This document shows, piece by piece, positions 10,130-19,558 of a DNA stretch of 64,000 nt (the stretch's first letter is position 1; the number at the start of each line of letters is the position of its first letter). This DNA comes from Seonamhaeicola sp. S2-3 (GTDB lineage: Bacteria > Bacteroidota > Bacteroidia > Flavobacteriales > Flavobacteriaceae): NCBI RefSeq assembly GCF_001971785.1, contig NZ_CP019389.1, positions 1,747,001 to 1,811,000 of the forward strand. The letters run 5' to 3'. The translations under genes and the position numbers were made by a program. The notes under the pieces were generated by a model. The model saw only the letters and a list, made by a program, of their open reading frames with translations, had not been told where the DNA came from and did no database searches.

Positions 10130-10837
10130 TTATACGTTAACTACGGTGCCAATTTTTTCTCCAGACACCACTTTGAGTAAATTTCCTTTCTTATTCATGT
10201 CAAAAACAATAATTGGTAATTCATTTTCCTGACTAAGCGTAAAGGCTGTTGTATCCATAACTTTTAGACCTTTTCGTAAAACTTCATCAAAAGAGATATT
10301 ATTGAATTTAATGGCAGTATCATCTTTTTCTGGATCTACATTATAAATACCGTCTACACGTGTACCTTTTAAAATTACATCTGCTTCAATTTCAATGGCT
10401 CTTAAAACAGCTGCCGAATCTGTTGTGAAATATGGGTTTCCTGTACCACCACCAAAAATAACTACGCGCCCTTTTTCTAGGTGTCTCATGGCTCTTCTTC
10501 TAATAAAAGGTTCTGCTACTTCATTTATTTTTATAGCAGTTTGTAGTCTGGTAGGTATTCCAGCATCTTCTAAAGCACCTTGTAAAGCTAATCCGTTAAT
10601 TACGGTTGCTAGCATTCCCATGTGGTCTCCTTGTACTCTATCCATACCTTTACTGGCTCCGGCAACACCTCTAAAAATGTTACCACCACCTATTACAATG
10701 GCTACTTCTACACCTTTATCGGTAATGGTTTTTATGTCTTGCGCATATTCGGCTAAACGTTCTGGGTCTATACCATACTGGCGATTTCCCATTAAGGCTT
10801 CACCTGATAATTTTAGAAGTATTCTTTTATATTTCAT
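10130..10837 (-). CDS. pyrH: UMP kinase
   Basis: 235 aa, amino-acid-kinase fold. N-terminal ATP-site lysine ([15 protein letters not shown]), glycine loop ([13 protein letters not shown]), and the UMP-binding region with [14 protein letters not shown]. It phosphorylates UMP to UDP as a hexamer in pyrimidine synthesis and is unrelated to eukaryotic UMP/CMP kinase. First gene of pyrH-frr; an intergenic region of 124 bp separates it from the divergent protease gene. Confidence 0.97.
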   Translation of the reverse strand: MKYKRILLKLSGEALMGNRQYGIDPERLAEYAQDIKTITDKGVEVAIVIGGGNIFRGVAGASKGMDRVQGDHMGMLATVINGLALQGALEDAGIPTRLQTAIKINEVAEPFIRRRAMRHLEKGRVVIFGGGTGNPYFTTDSAAVLRAIEIEADVILKGTRVDGIYNVDPEKDDTAIKFNNISFDEVLRKGLKVMDTTAFTLSQENELPIIVFDMNKKGNLLKVVSGEKIGTVVNV

Positions 10838-10961
10838 AATGTTTTTTGAGGTTTAGCAAATATACAAATAGATTTAACACATAGATATTCAAAAATTATT
10901 TTAAGTAATTTTAATTTGTTGGTTACGTAGAATTATTATTTTTACAATTAAATAATTAATT

Positions 10962-12368
10962 ATGAGTAGATTATGTAATCCATTTTTCTTGTTTGTATTG
11001 ATGCTTATTTTGGGGTCTTGTGAAAAGCAAAAGTTAGATACCAAATTAATAGCTAATAAATACCAAAAAGGAGTTGTTAAGGTGCTAATTTTTGATCCGG
11101 AATTAGAGAAGAAAAAAGAAGGCTCAGGGTATTTAAGCCGAGGCTCTGGTTTTTTTGTTACAGATGATGGATATTTATTTACAAACAAGCACGTAGTAGA
11201 ATATTGTGTTAAAGGTTACATAGATTATAATTATTATGATAAAAATAAAAAGATAAAACCAACCATTTCTGTTTATTCTGAAGATATAGTTAAGAACAAA
11301 AACCTTGTTAAAGTTTATAATACTGGTCACCCTATACCTGTAATCCAGGTGTTTAATAGTCATCATGAAAATGATTATAAACTTTATAAAGCAGAGGTAG
11401 TTGCTATAGGTTCTGGAAATTATGATGGGGCATTGTTAAAAATTATTAGTGATTTTGAAGGTAATCCAGTAAGAGAAACGTTTACCACCATACCTATTGG
11501 TAACTCTGATGATGTTGCCCAAGGAGAACAATTGTGTGTTTATGGATACCCGCAACAGGTAAGAGGTTCTTCAAATTTAACGCTTAAAGATATGAGTACT
11601 TTAAGCATTGGTATAATGAGTGGACTAGATTTTAATTTTAATTCAGATTATGGTTATTTAAAAACCGATGCAGAAATTCATGGAGGGAACAGTGGTGGGC
11701 CTGTTTTTAGTGAAAAAAATAAGGTTATAGGTATTGCAACTGCAAAAGGAAATATAACTGGCATTGGTTTAGTAAGTGGTATAAATGGTATGTATTATAT
11801 ATCGGCAATAGATAGTAAAACCCATAAAAAGATAATTGATAATGGTTTAACTATGCCAGAACGTTTGGCTTCTATTAACACTATGACAGGTGAAAAACTA
11901 CCAATTAAAACGGTTAAAGAGATAAATGCTATTATTGAAGCTAGAAAGCCAAAGAAAAAAACGTCTTTGTATTCTAATTTTACAAGTAATAAAACAGGGC
12001 TTTATACAAAATCAAAAGTTTATTTTTCTAATGTATCAGTAAAACAAAATGATAATAAAATACCAGGAAAGTCTAAACAGTATACTAGATTTTCAATAGA
12101 TCGAAATAAGGGCGGAAAAATATGGGTGTATGTAGACAATTACCCTAATAAATTGAATACTGAACAATTAAGGGTTTACCTATATAAATATTCTAATTTT
12201 GTTAAAAAATATACTAAAGTTAAAGATTTAGTTTATAACATTAATAAAAGTTATGATTACACTTTTTTTTCTCATGATTTTTATGAGGCTGGTAAATATA
12301 AATTCTATGTATATTCTAAAGAGAATAGTTTTGTAAACTCTGGTGCACTAGAGTTATATTTTAAATGA
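10962..12368 (+). CDS. Trypsin-like serine protease lipoprotein
   Basis: 468 aa. A lipoprotein signal (FLFVLMLILGSC, Cys about residue 20) places it in the cell envelope. The chymotrypsin-fold domain (about residues 55-290) carries the triad: His in LFTNKHVVE, Asp in GNYDGALLK, Ser in HGGNSGGPVFS. There is no PDZ domain as in DegP; instead about 150 C-terminal residues (330-468) form an unrecognised beta-rich domain. The gene stands alone between the divergent pyrH and the convergent tsf, with a shared terminator. The target is unknown; envelope protein processing is likely. Confidence 0.85.
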   Translation: MSRLCNPFFLFVLMLILGSCEKQKLDTKLIANKYQKGVVKVLIFDPELEKKKEGSGYLSRGSGFFVTDDGYLFTNKHVVEYCVKGYIDYNYYDKNKKIKPTISVYSEDIVKNKNLVKVYNTGHPIPVIQVFNSHHENDYKLYKAEVVAIGSGNYDGALLKIISDFEGNPVRETFTTIPIGNSDDVAQGEQLCVYGYPQQVRGSSNLTLKDMSTLSIGIMSGLDFNFNSDYGYLKTDAEIHGGNSGGPVFSEKNKVIGIATAKGNITGIGLVSGINGMYYISAIDSKTHKKIIDNGLTMPERLASINTMTGEKLPIKTVKEINAIIEARKPKKKTSLYSNFTSNKTGLYTKSKVYFSNVSVKQNDNKIPGKSKQYTRFSIDRNKGGKIWVYVDNYPNKLNTEQLRVYLYKYSNFVKKYTKVKDLVYNINKSYDYTFFSHDFYEAGKYKFYVYSKENSFVNSGALELYFK

Positions 12369-12385
12369 TAGTAACATGTAGAGCA

Positions 12386-12423
12386 TAAAAAAGCGGAATC
12401 AAATCTTGATTCCGCTTTTTTTA
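12386..12423. terminator. Bidirectional terminator between the protease gene and tsf
   Basis: Stem AAGCGGAATCAA-ATC-TTGATTCCGCTT with an A run before and a T run after. It serves both convergent genes. Confidence 0.85.
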
Positions 12424-12443
12424 TTTATATAAAGATATTATTA

Positions 12444-13418
12444 CTATCCTAAAGTAACACGTTTAAAACCTGTAATTTCAACTTCACCATAAGAAGAAAC
12501 ATATTTTTCAACCGTAACTTTTTCATCTTTAATAAAGTTTTGGTTTAATAAACATTGTTCTTGGTCTAAAGTTGTATTATCAGAAATAAAACGTTGCATT
12601 TTACCTGGTAAAATTCTATCCCAAATTTGCTCTGGTTTACCTTCAGCTTTTAATTCTGCTTTGGCATCTTCTTCAGCTTGAGCTAAAACTTCAGGAGTTA
12701 ATTGAGACATAGAAATGTATTTTGGCACATTTTTAAGTGTTTTTCCTAAACGCTCTAATTCTTCGTTGTCTTTTTCAATAACTGCAATTCTTGCTTCAGT
12801 TTCAGATGCAACATATGCAGGGTCAAAATCTTTGTATGATAATGTTGTAGCTCCCATTGATGCAATTTGCATTGCAACATCTTTAGCTAAAGTTTCAATG
12901 TTATCTACAACACTAGAAAAACCAACAATAGCAGCAATTTTGTTAATATGAACGTAAGAACCAACATAAGCTGCTTCTATTTTTTCAAAAGCTTTAATAT
13001 CTAATTTCTCACCAATTACACCAGTTTGTTCAACTAATTTTTCGGCAACAGAAATACCTCCAAAATCAGCAGCTAAAAATTCTTCTTTAGTAGCACAGTT
13101 TAAGGCAATTTCTCCTAATTGGTTTGCTAAGGCTAAAAAGTTTTCGTTTTTCCCAACAAAGTCTGTTTCACAACCTAATACAATAGCAACACCAGCAGTA
13201 TTATCTGCATTTACTTTTGCAACAGCTGCACCTTCACTAGATTCACGGTCTGCTCTTTTTGCAGCAACTTTTTGTCCTTTTTTACGTAAAACTTCAATAG
13301 CTTTATCAAAATCTCCTTCGGCTTCAACTAAAGCTTTTTTGCAGTCCATCATTCCTGCGCCAGTTGCTTTTCTTAATTTATTTACTTCAGCCGCTGTAAT
13401 TTTTACTGTAGTACTCAT
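12444..13418 (-). CDS. tsf: Elongation factor Ts
   Basis: 324 aa. The N-terminal UBA-like domain (AEVNKLRKATGAGMMDCKKAL) and the first core motif with TDFVGKN, which contacts EF-Tu, are conserved. It recharges EF-Tu with GTP. It is longer than E. coli EF-Ts (about 280 aa), as usual in Bacteroidota, because of an insert in the core domain. It follows rpsB by 85 bp; the gap holds a hairpin (13438-13480). Confidence 0.97.
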   Translation of the reverse strand: MSTTVKITAAEVNKLRKATGAGMMDCKKALVEAEGDFDKAIEVLRKKGQKVAAKRADRESSEGAAVAKVNADNTAGVAIVLGCETDFVGKNENFLALANQLGEIALNCATKEEFLAADFGGISVAEKLVEQTGVIGEKLDIKAFEKIEAAYVGSYVHINKIAAIVGFSSVVDNIETLAKDVAMQIASMGATTLSYKDFDPAYVASETEARIAVIEKDNEELERLGKTLKNVPKYISMSQLTPEVLAQAEEDAKAELKAEGKPEQIWDRILPGKMQRFISDNTTLDQEQCLLNQNFIKDEKVTVEKYVSSYGEVEITGFKRVTLG

Positions 13419-13437
13419 AGTTATTATTATTTAAAAA

Positions 13438-13480
13438 AGTCGCTTAATCAATTTTCAGCAAAGAAAAGAATTAAACGACT
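13438..13480 (-). promoter_or_regulatory. Hairpin between rpsB and tsf
   Basis: Inverted arms AGTCGCTTAAT and ATTAAACGACT (one G-U pair) enclose a 21-nt loop. There is no T tract, so it is more likely an RNA stability or partial-processing element than a terminator. Confidence 0.35.
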
Positions 13481-13503
13481 TATTTGTGTTGTGTTTATGT
13501 TAT

Positions 13504-14277
13504 TTATTCTTCTTCTTCAGCAACTACTTTTTTAGCTGGGGCAGCTTCTGCTTTAGGAGCTGCTTTTTGAGCAGCAGCAGCTTCTTTTTCTGCTTTACGC
13601 TCTGCTAAACCACTAGCAATTGCATCTGTTACGTATGATAATATTTTATCAATTGATTTAGAAGCATCATCATTTGCTGGAATTACATAATCAACTTGAC
13701 GTGGGTCTGAGTTGGTATCTACCATTGCAAATATTGGAATGTTTAATTTTTGAGCTTCTTTAATAGCAATGTGTTCACGCTTAATATCAACAACAAATAA
13801 TGCTCCTGGTAAACGTGTCATATCACTAATAGAACCTAAGTTTTTTTCTAACTTAGCTCTTAAACGGTCTACTTGTAAACGTTCTTTTTTAGAAAGTGTG
13901 TTAAAAGTTCCGTCTTTCTTCATTCTATCAATTGAAGCCATTTTTTTAACAGCTTTTCTAATAGTAACAAAGTTAGTTAACATACCTCCTGGCCATCTTT
14001 CAGTAATGTAAGGCATGTTAATAGAGCCTGCTTTTTCAGCAACAATATCCTTAGCTTGTTTTTTTGTAGCTACGAATAAAATTTTTCTACCAGAGGCTGC
14101 AATTTTAGATAATGCTGCTCCGGCTTCATCAATTTTAGCTGCTGTTTTGTAAAGGTTAATAATATGGATACCGTTTCGCTCCATATAAACGTAAGGAGCC
14201 ATGTTTGGATCCCACTTACGTGTAAGGTGCCCGAAATGTACACCTGCTTCAAGTAATTCTTTTACTTCTACTGCCAT
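13504..14277 (-). CDS. rpsB: 30S ribosomal protein S2
   Basis: 257 aa. Typical S2 blocks: GVHFGHLTRKWDPNMAPYV at residues 13-31, NMPYITERWPGGMLTNF, and PGALFVVDIKREHIAIKEA. The C-terminal tail is Ala/Lys/Glu-rich and low complexity (about 230-257). S2 joins the small subunit late and is recruited by S1. The rplM-rpsI-rpsB-tsf order is conserved in Bacteroidota. The 226-bp leader before it contains several hairpins that could mediate autoregulation. Confidence 0.97.
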   Translation of the reverse strand: MAVEVKELLEAGVHFGHLTRKWDPNMAPYVYMERNGIHIINLYKTAAKIDEAGAALSKIAASGRKILFVATKKQAKDIVAEKAGSINMPYITERWPGGMLTNFVTIRKAVKKMASIDRMKKDGTFNTLSKKERLQVDRLRAKLEKNLGSISDMTRLPGALFVVDIKREHIAIKEAQKLNIPIFAMVDTNSDPRQVDYVIPANDDASKSIDKILSYVTDAIASGLAERKAEKEAAAAQKAAPKAEAAPAKKVVAEEEE

Positions 14278-14309
14278 TTTTGTAATAGTTTACGTTCTGT
14301 TGAATTAGC

Positions 14310-14353
14310 AATGATTAAGTGGTCTTTATAATTAATAAATCGCCTTAATCATT
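14310..14353 (-). promoter_or_regulatory. Hairpin in the rpsB leader
   Basis: Perfect 10-bp inverted arms AATGATTAAG / CTTAATCATT with a 24-nt loop, about 33 nt upstream of the rpsB ATG on the minus strand. A second imperfect hairpin (14451-14494, arms GTTTCAG/CTGAAAC) lies just after rpsI. These are candidates for an S2-type autoregulatory leader and for processing of the rpsI end. Confidence 0.4.
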
Positions 14354-14503
14354 TAGATGCTAAACTAATTCCTGTCTGTTAAGACTAGGACAACAATAAC
14401 TGGTTTTTGTTTTATTCTGAAATTTTTTCAGAAACTTTTTAATTAAAATTGAACCCGTTTCAGATTTATAGCATATAAATTCTGAAACAAGTTCAAGGTG
14501 GTA

Positions 14504-14890
14504 TTAACGTTTAGAGAACTGGAATTTCTTACGCGCTTTCTTCTGACCGAATTTTTTACGCTCTACCATTCTTGGGTCTCTAGTTAATAAACCTTCTGGT
14601 TTTAAAATTGCTCTGTTCTCAGCATCCACTTCACATAAAGCACGAGATATTGCTAAACGTACAGCTTCGGCTTGACCTGTAATGCCACCTCCATATACAT
14701 TTACTGTAATATCAAAGTTGCCATCATTGTTAGTCAAAGCTAAAGGTTGATTTACTTTATACTGTAATGTTGCAGTAGTAAAGTAATCTGCTAAGTCTTT
14801 TTTGTTCACCGTTATGTTCCCTTTTCCTGGGGCAACATAAACACGAGCAACAGCCGTCTTTCTACGGCCAATTTTGTGAATTACATCCAT
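14504..14890 (-). CDS. rpsI: 30S ribosomal protein S9
   Basis: 128 aa, full length. N-terminal [18 protein letters not shown], central [19 protein letters not shown] and the basic C-terminus ending FQFSKR, which reaches the P-site tRNA. Its ATG overlaps the rplM stop (TAATG), so it is translationally coupled to L13 as in most bacteria. Confidence 0.98.
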   Translation of the reverse strand: MDVIHKIGRRKTAVARVYVAPGKGNITVNKKDLADYFTTATLQYKVNQPLALTNNDGNFDITVNVYGGGITGQAEAVRLAISRALCEVDAENRAILKPEGLLTRDPRMVERKKFGQKKARKKFQFSKR

Positions 14891-15345
14891 TATTTGAATT
14901 CGTTTAAGTTAATTGTTTTAGGTTTTTGAGCTTCATGTGCATGCTCTGAACCTACAACAACTGTAAGGTTACGGAATAAAGTTGCTCCTAATTTGTTTTT
15001 AGGCAACATTCCTTTTACTGATTTTTCTACTATTCTTGCAGGATTTTTTCCAAACAATTCAGTAGCAGTTAAACTTCTTTGACCACCTGGGTAACCTGTG
15101 TGACGGATATATGATTTATCTGTCCATTTGTTTCCAGTTAAGTTGATTTTTTCTGCATTAATAACAATCACGTTATCTCCGCAATCAACATGTGGCGTGA
15201 AGTTTGGCTTGTGTTTACCTCTTAAAAGTTTTGCAACTTTAGAAGCTAAACGACCAAGCGTCTGACCTTCAGCATCAACTAAAACCCACTGTTTGTTTGC
15301 AGTAGCTTTGTTGGCTGAAATAGTTTTGTAGCTTAATGTGTCCAA
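14890..15345 (-). CDS. rplM: 50S ribosomal protein L13 (TTG start)
   Basis: 151 aa. L13 signatures: [49 protein letters not shown]13 is an early assembly protein of the large subunit. The start is a TTG at 15345-15343: an in-frame stop lies a few codons upstream and the next in-frame ATG is far inside the conserved core, so TTG is the only start that gives a complete protein. A promoter with TTG-N19-TAAATTTG lies about 50 bp upstream. Confidence 0.95.
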   Translation of the reverse strand: MDTLSYKTISANKATANKQWVLVDAEGQTLGRLASKVAKLLRGKHKPNFTPHVDCGDNVIVINAEKINLTGNKWTDKSYIRHTGYPGGQRSLTATELFGKNPARIVEKSVKGMLPKNKLGATLFRNLTVVVGSEHAHEAQKPKTINLNEFK

Positions 15346-15393
15346 ACTAATTTTTTTTATTTATTAAACATTCCTCTCTTAAAAAAGAGTTTG

Positions 15394-15423
15394 CAAATTT
15401 ACGATTAAATATTTGATTACCAA
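15394..15423 (-). promoter_or_regulatory. Promoter of the rplM-rpsI operon
   Basis: On the minus strand, TTG (15423-15421), 19 bp, then TAAATTTG (15401-15394). This matches the Bacteroidota sigma-A consensus TTG-N17-23-TAnnTTTG exactly. Confidence 0.75.
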
Positions 15424-15560
15424 ATAGTGTAAGAGCTTATTTTTGAACTTATTTACTCTTTCTCTTTAGCTTAATTTTAAAGGGACAAAAGAAGGATTAT
15501 TAAAACCAACATCTTTAACTTAATTAATAAGCATTTTAATTTGCCTATTTTTGCACTGCT

Positions 15561-17507
15561 ATGCAAGAGTTAAAACTTTCAAATTGGTTGCCTACCACAA
15601 ACAAAGAGGTGAAAATAAGAGGATGGGATGAACTTGATGTTATCCTGTTTAGTGGAGATGCGTATGTAGACCATCCTACTTTTGGGCATGCTGTAATTGG
15701 GCGTTTGTTAGAAAGTTTAGGGTTACGGGTGGCTATTGTGCCCCAACCTAATGTAAATGATAATCTTCAGGATTTTGTGAAACTTGGTGCACCTAAATTG
15801 TTTTTTGGGGTTACCGGTGGCTGTATGGATCCAATGATTAGCAATTATAACGCTAATAAAAGACGAAGAAAAAAAGATGCTTATACACCAAATGGTGATA
15901 TTGGGTTTAGACCAGACTATGCTACAACGGTATATTCAAATATTTTAAAAGAAAAATGGCCAGACGTACCCGTTTTAATTGGTGGTATAGAAGCATCTTT
16001 AAGACGTGTTACACATTACGACTATTGGAGCGATAAATTAATGCCTACTATTTTAGAGAGCTCTAAAGCCGATATGTTGGTGTATGGTATGGGAGAACAG
16101 CCATTACGAGAAGTAGTTAGGTTATTGCAAAAAGGCGTACCTTTTAGTAGTATAAATACGGTGAAACAAACAGCTATTTTGGTTGATAAAAATGCTAAAA
16201 TACCTAAGAATAGTAATTGGGAGGATGTTGAAATTGCTTCGCATGAAACATGTTTAAAAGATAAAAAGACCTACGCTTCTAACTTTAAAATTATTGAGCA
16301 AGAATCTAACAAACTTTATGCACGACGCATTTTTCAGAAAGTAGGCGATAAAACGTTGATGATTAATCCGCCTTATCCAACCATGACTGAAGACGAAATT
16401 GATGCGTCTTTTGATTTGCCTTACACCAGATTACCACACCCAAAATATAATAAACGAGGTCCTATTCCTGCATTTGAAATGATAAAATTTTCAATTAACG
16501 TGCACCGTGGGTGTTTTGGTGGTTGTAGTTTTTGCACCATTTCTGCTCATCAAGGAAAATTTATTGCATCTAGAAGTCAGGAATCGGTATTGAAAGAAGT
16601 GGATCAAGTGACAAATATGCCCGATTTTAAAGGTTATTTATCTGATATTGGTGGCCCTAGTGCTAATATGTATAAAATGAAAGGCAAGGTGCAATCTATT
16701 TGCGACAAATGCGTTGCTCCAAGTTGTATTTCACCAGTAATATGTAGTAATTTAGATACGTCACATAAACCGTTAACCCAATTATATCAAGCGGTTGATA
16801 GTCATCCTAAAGTAAAAAAGTCTTTTATTGGTTCTGGTATTCGTCATGATATGTTGGTGCCCGAGTTTAATAAAAATGCAGACCCAAAAGAGTTAGATGA
16901 TTATACCGAAGAGGTAATGACCAAACACGTGTCTGGTAGACTTAAAGTGGCTCCTGAACATACTAGCGATCCCGTTTTAAAGTTGATGCGCAAACCATCG
17001 TTTTCTTATTTTCATAAGTTTAAAGAGCGGTTCGATAAAATCAATGTAAAGCATAAATTAAAACTACAGTTAATACCCTATTTCATTTCAAATCATCCTG
17101 CTTGCGAAGCCGAAGATATGGCAAATTTAGCTGCCGAAACTAAAGATATGGGCTTTCAGTTAGAGCAAGTGCAAGGTTTTACTCCAACACCTATGACGGT
17201 GGCTACCGTAATTTATTACAGTGGTTACCATCCGTACACACTTAAAAAGGTGAAAACTCCTAAAACACAAAAAGAAAAAGATGAGCAACATCGATTTTTC
17301 TTTTGGTATAAAGATGAAAACAAAGCGTGGATAAGAAATACCTTAAATAAATTAGGTCGTCAGGATTTACTGGATGTTTTGCTTCCTAAAAAAGAAGAAA
17401 AATGGCGTAAAAATAAACCAAGGAAACCCAAACACACTTTTGATGATGCGGTTCCTTTTAATCAGAGAAAGAAGAAAGTGAAGTATAGGAAGAAGCGTAG
17501 AAAGTAG
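15561..17507 (+). CDS. YgiQ-family radical SAM protein
   Basis: 648 aa. N-terminal UPF0313 domain (YVDHPTFGHAVIGRLLESLG; GGIEASLRRVTHYDYW) followed by a radical SAM core with the cluster motif CFGGCSFCTISAHQG (CxxxCxxC, about residues 319-326). A second Cys group (CDKCVAPSC) lies downstream. The C-terminus is strongly basic (RKKKVKYRKKRRK), hinting at nucleic-acid contact. The family is widespread and its reaction is not established. Single gene divergent from rplM. Confidence 0.9.
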   Translation: MQELKLSNWLPTTNKEVKIRGWDELDVILFSGDAYVDHPTFGHAVIGRLLESLGLRVAIVPQPNVNDNLQDFVKLGAPKLFFGVTGGCMDPMISNYNANKRRRKKDAYTPNGDIGFRPDYATTVYSNILKEKWPDVPVLIGGIEASLRRVTHYDYWSDKLMPTILESSKADMLVYGMGEQPLREVVRLLQKGVPFSSINTVKQTAILVDKNAKIPKNSNWEDVEIASHETCLKDKKTYASNFKIIEQESNKLYARRIFQKVGDKTLMINPPYPTMTEDEIDASFDLPYTRLPHPKYNKRGPIPAFEMIKFSINVHRGCFGGCSFCTISAHQGKFIASRSQESVLKEVDQVTNMPDFKGYLSDIGGPSANMYKMKGKVQSICDKCVAPSCISPVICSNLDTSHKPLTQLYQAVDSHPKVKKSFIGSGIRHDMLVPEFNKNADPKELDDYTEEVMTKHVSGRLKVAPEHTSDPVLKLMRKPSFSYFHKFKERFDKINVKHKLKLQLIPYFISNHPACEAEDMANLAAETKDMGFQLEQVQGFTPTPMTVATVIYYSGYHPYTLKKVKTPKTQKEKDEQHRFFFWYKDENKAWIRNTLNKLGRQDLLDVLLPKKEEKWRKNKPRKPKHTFDDAVPFNQRKKKVKYRKKRRK

Positions 17508-17543
17508 GTTTTTAAAATTATTTTTTTATTTCCATTTCTTTGT

Positions 17544-17575
17544 TAAATTTGTAACCATTGTGTAAGGTTGTGTAA
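17544..17575 (+). promoter_or_regulatory. -7 element and direct-repeat operator candidate before the methyltransferase gene
   Basis: TAAATTTG (17544-17551) fits the -7 box. Two copies of TTGTGTAA (17558-17565 and 17568-17575) follow at an exact 10-bp spacing, ending 1 bp before the ATG, around the expected transcription start. That is a good position for repression by the HTH of the encoded protein. No clear -33 TTG is present. Confidence 0.5.
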
Positions 17576-17576
17576 T

Positions 17577-18809
17577 ATGGTTATAAAAGAATGCTATTCG
17601 CTAGCAGAAGCTGCTAAAATTTTAGGAAAAAGTAAAGAAACTCTTAGAAGATGGGATAATGACGGAAAGTTAAAAGCTTTAAGAGAGCCTGTAAGCGGCT
17701 ATCGTATCTATAAAAAAGAAGATATTAATGACCTTATCAAGCCCTTGTTTGAAAATTTAGATGAAGATGTTGATAATTCCGAAAAACCAATTAAGGAATA
17801 TAAAGTTTTAGAATTATTTGCTGGAGCAGGAGGATTAGCAATAGGCTTAGAAAAAGCAGGAATTAAATGTGTAGCTTTAAATGAAATTGATAAATGGGCT
17901 TGTCAAACACTAAGAAAAAATAGACCTAATTGGAATGTCCTTGAAGGAGATATTAAATCCTTTAGTTTTGAAAATTTTAAAGACGAAGTTGATATTGTTA
18001 CTGGTGGATTTCCTTGCCAAGCATTTAGTTATGCTGGAAAAAAATTAGGGTTAGAAGACGCAAGGGGAACACTTTTCTATGAGTTTGCTAGAGTTGTTAA
18101 AGAAGTTAATCCTTTGATTTGCTTAGGTGAAAATGTGAAAGGATTACTATCTCATGATAAAGGAAAAACCCTTAAAGGGATGATGTCTATTTTAGAAGAA
18201 ATAGGTTATAATGTTGTACCTGTACAAGTTTTAAAAGCAATAAATTATAAAGTGCCTCAAAAAAGAGAACGACTTATTTTAGTTGGTGTTAGAAAAGACA
18301 TAGATGTAAAATATGAGTACCCTAAACCTTATCAGTCTATCTACAATTTAAAAGATGCTTTAAAAAAAGGAAAATTATACGATTCAGATGTTCCTAAATC
18401 TGATGGAGCAAAATATCCCGAGAGCAAAAAAGTTGTATTAGATTTAGTCCCACCTAAAGGGTATTGGAGAGATTTACCTCTTGATATTCAAAAAGAATAC
18501 ATGGGTAAAAGTTTCTATTTAGGAGGAGGAAAAACGGGAATGGCTAGGCGTATAGGTTGGGATGAACCAAGTTTAACTTTAACTTGTAGTCCTGCACAAA
18601 AACAAACTGAAAGATGTCATCCAGATGAAACAAGACCATTTACTGTTCGTGAATATGCGAGAATCCAAACTTTCCCTGATGACTGGGAATTTGCTGGTTC
18701 AATCTCGCAGCAATATAAACAGATTGGTAATGCGGTTCCTTGTAATTTAGGGAAAGAAATAGGTTATTCTTTAGTTAAATTTTTAAACGATTATTATAAA
18801 TCAAAATAA
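17577..18809 (+). CDS. DNA (cytosine-5) methyltransferase with N-terminal MerR-like HTH
   Basis: 410 aa from the ATG at 17577; a TTG at 17568 falls inside the repeat operator and is unlikely. Residues 1-50 are a MerR/excisionase-type winged HTH (CYSLAEAAKILGKSKETLRR, then GYRIYKKEDI). The C5-methyltransferase core follows: motif I ELFAGAGGLAIGLEKAG, IV GGFPCQAFSYAG with the catalytic Cys, VI ENVKGL, VIII QKRERLILVGVR, X QIGNAVP. It marks host DNA against the convergent restriction enzyme, whose stop abuts its own. The HTH is likely to autoregulate its expression. The pair sits between conserved genes and looks like an inserted module. Confidence 0.93.
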   Translation: MVIKECYSLAEAAKILGKSKETLRRWDNDGKLKALREPVSGYRIYKKEDINDLIKPLFENLDEDVDNSEKPIKEYKVLELFAGAGGLAIGLEKAGIKCVALNEIDKWACQTLRKNRPNWNVLEGDIKSFSFENFKDEVDIVTGGFPCQAFSYAGKKLGLEDARGTLFYEFARVVKEVNPLICLGENVKGLLSHDKGKTLKGMMSILEEIGYNVVPVQVLKAINYKVPQKRERLILVGVRKDIDVKYEYPKPYQSIYNLKDALKKGKLYDSDVPKSDGAKYPESKKVVLDLVPPKGYWRDLPLDIQKEYMGKSFYLGGGKTGMARRIGWDEPSLTLTCSPAQKQTERCHPDETRPFTVREYARIQTFPDDWEFAGSISQQYKQIGNAVPCNLGKEIGYSLVKFLNDYYKSK

Positions 18810-19517
18810 TTAATCAAACTTAGCTTTTATTTCTACAGCTAATTTTGAAATTGTATCAGATACAACTTTAGTGGCATTAACTTCTAAAGCTACTTCACCA
18901 ATAGCATCAATTAATTCGAAGTAAAAATTTTCTTGACCAGTTAATCTGTGCCAAAAATCTTGACCAACAATAACAGGGTAGTTTTGCTCTATTTTTTTGT
19001 AATGAGAACTTAAATCTATTGGATCCCCGTATATTACACCTACTATCATGTCATTAATGCCAATATTTAGATTATTAGTTCTTGCTAAATTTCTAACACC
19101 ATTAAAATGATTAACTATTGTCACAACATCATCTTTGTTAATTGTGTTTGGACCAGCCTTTAATTGGCAGTATTTTTTTCTTTTATCAATTTCATCAATA
19201 AATTCAATATCTATTCCTTGTGTTGTAGATCCTAAGCCTTCAAATAGGCTACTAATTAAACTTTGGATTTTCATTCCAAATGAAGTATTTATAGAAGTTC
19301 CTAAAATTCTAGGTAATACCAATGCCTTAGCTATACTTTCTGGCTTATCATTACCCGTTAAAAAGTTAGCTAAATACTTATAAAGAAAAGGATTTATGTT
19401 ATAGGAAGATAGTTTACTAGCTCTTTGACAGGCGTTATTTATATGGTTTTGAACAATTTCAGCACGAAAGAAACTTTTTGCATTTTCAATTATTTTTTGT
19501 TTTTGTTGACTGTTCAT
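18810..19517 (-). CDS. Type II restriction endonuclease, PD-(D/E)XK fold, PmeII/EcoO109I-like
   Basis: 235 aa. The central segment TQGIDIEFIDEIDKRKKYCQLKAGPNT has the Asp and the QxK of a PD-(D/E)XK site with Gln as the middle residue. Downstream GVIYGDP...YPVIVGQDFWHRLTG resembles the PmeII and EcoO109I families from memory; the recognition site cannot be read from the sequence. It is arranged tail-to-tail with the HTH-methyltransferase with no bases between, so the two form a complete R-M system with separate promoters. Confidence 0.8.
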   Translation of the reverse strand: MNSQQKQKIIENAKSFFRAEIVQNHINNACQRASKLSSYNINPFLYKYLANFLTGNDKPESIAKALVLPRILGTSINTSFGMKIQSLISSLFEGLGSTTQGIDIEFIDEIDKRKKYCQLKAGPNTINKDDVVTIVNHFNGVRNLARTNNLNIGINDMIVGVIYGDPIDLSSHYKKIEQNYPVIVGQDFWHRLTGQENFYFELIDAIGEVALEVNATKVVSDTISKLAVEIKAKFD

Positions 19518-19558
19518 TTAAAATTTTGTTTTCTGCCAATTTAAGAATTTATAATCAA

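Noticed and set aside
14415-14440. Hairpin TTCTGAAA/TTTCAGAA followed by a T run as a plus-strand terminator
   Set aside because: No plus-strand gene ends there; it is more likely part of the rpsI-rpsB intergenic RNA structure.
17568-17576. TTG start for the HTH-methyltransferase
   Set aside because: It falls in the second TTGTGTAA repeat; the ATG at 17577 starts the HTH at the usual distance.
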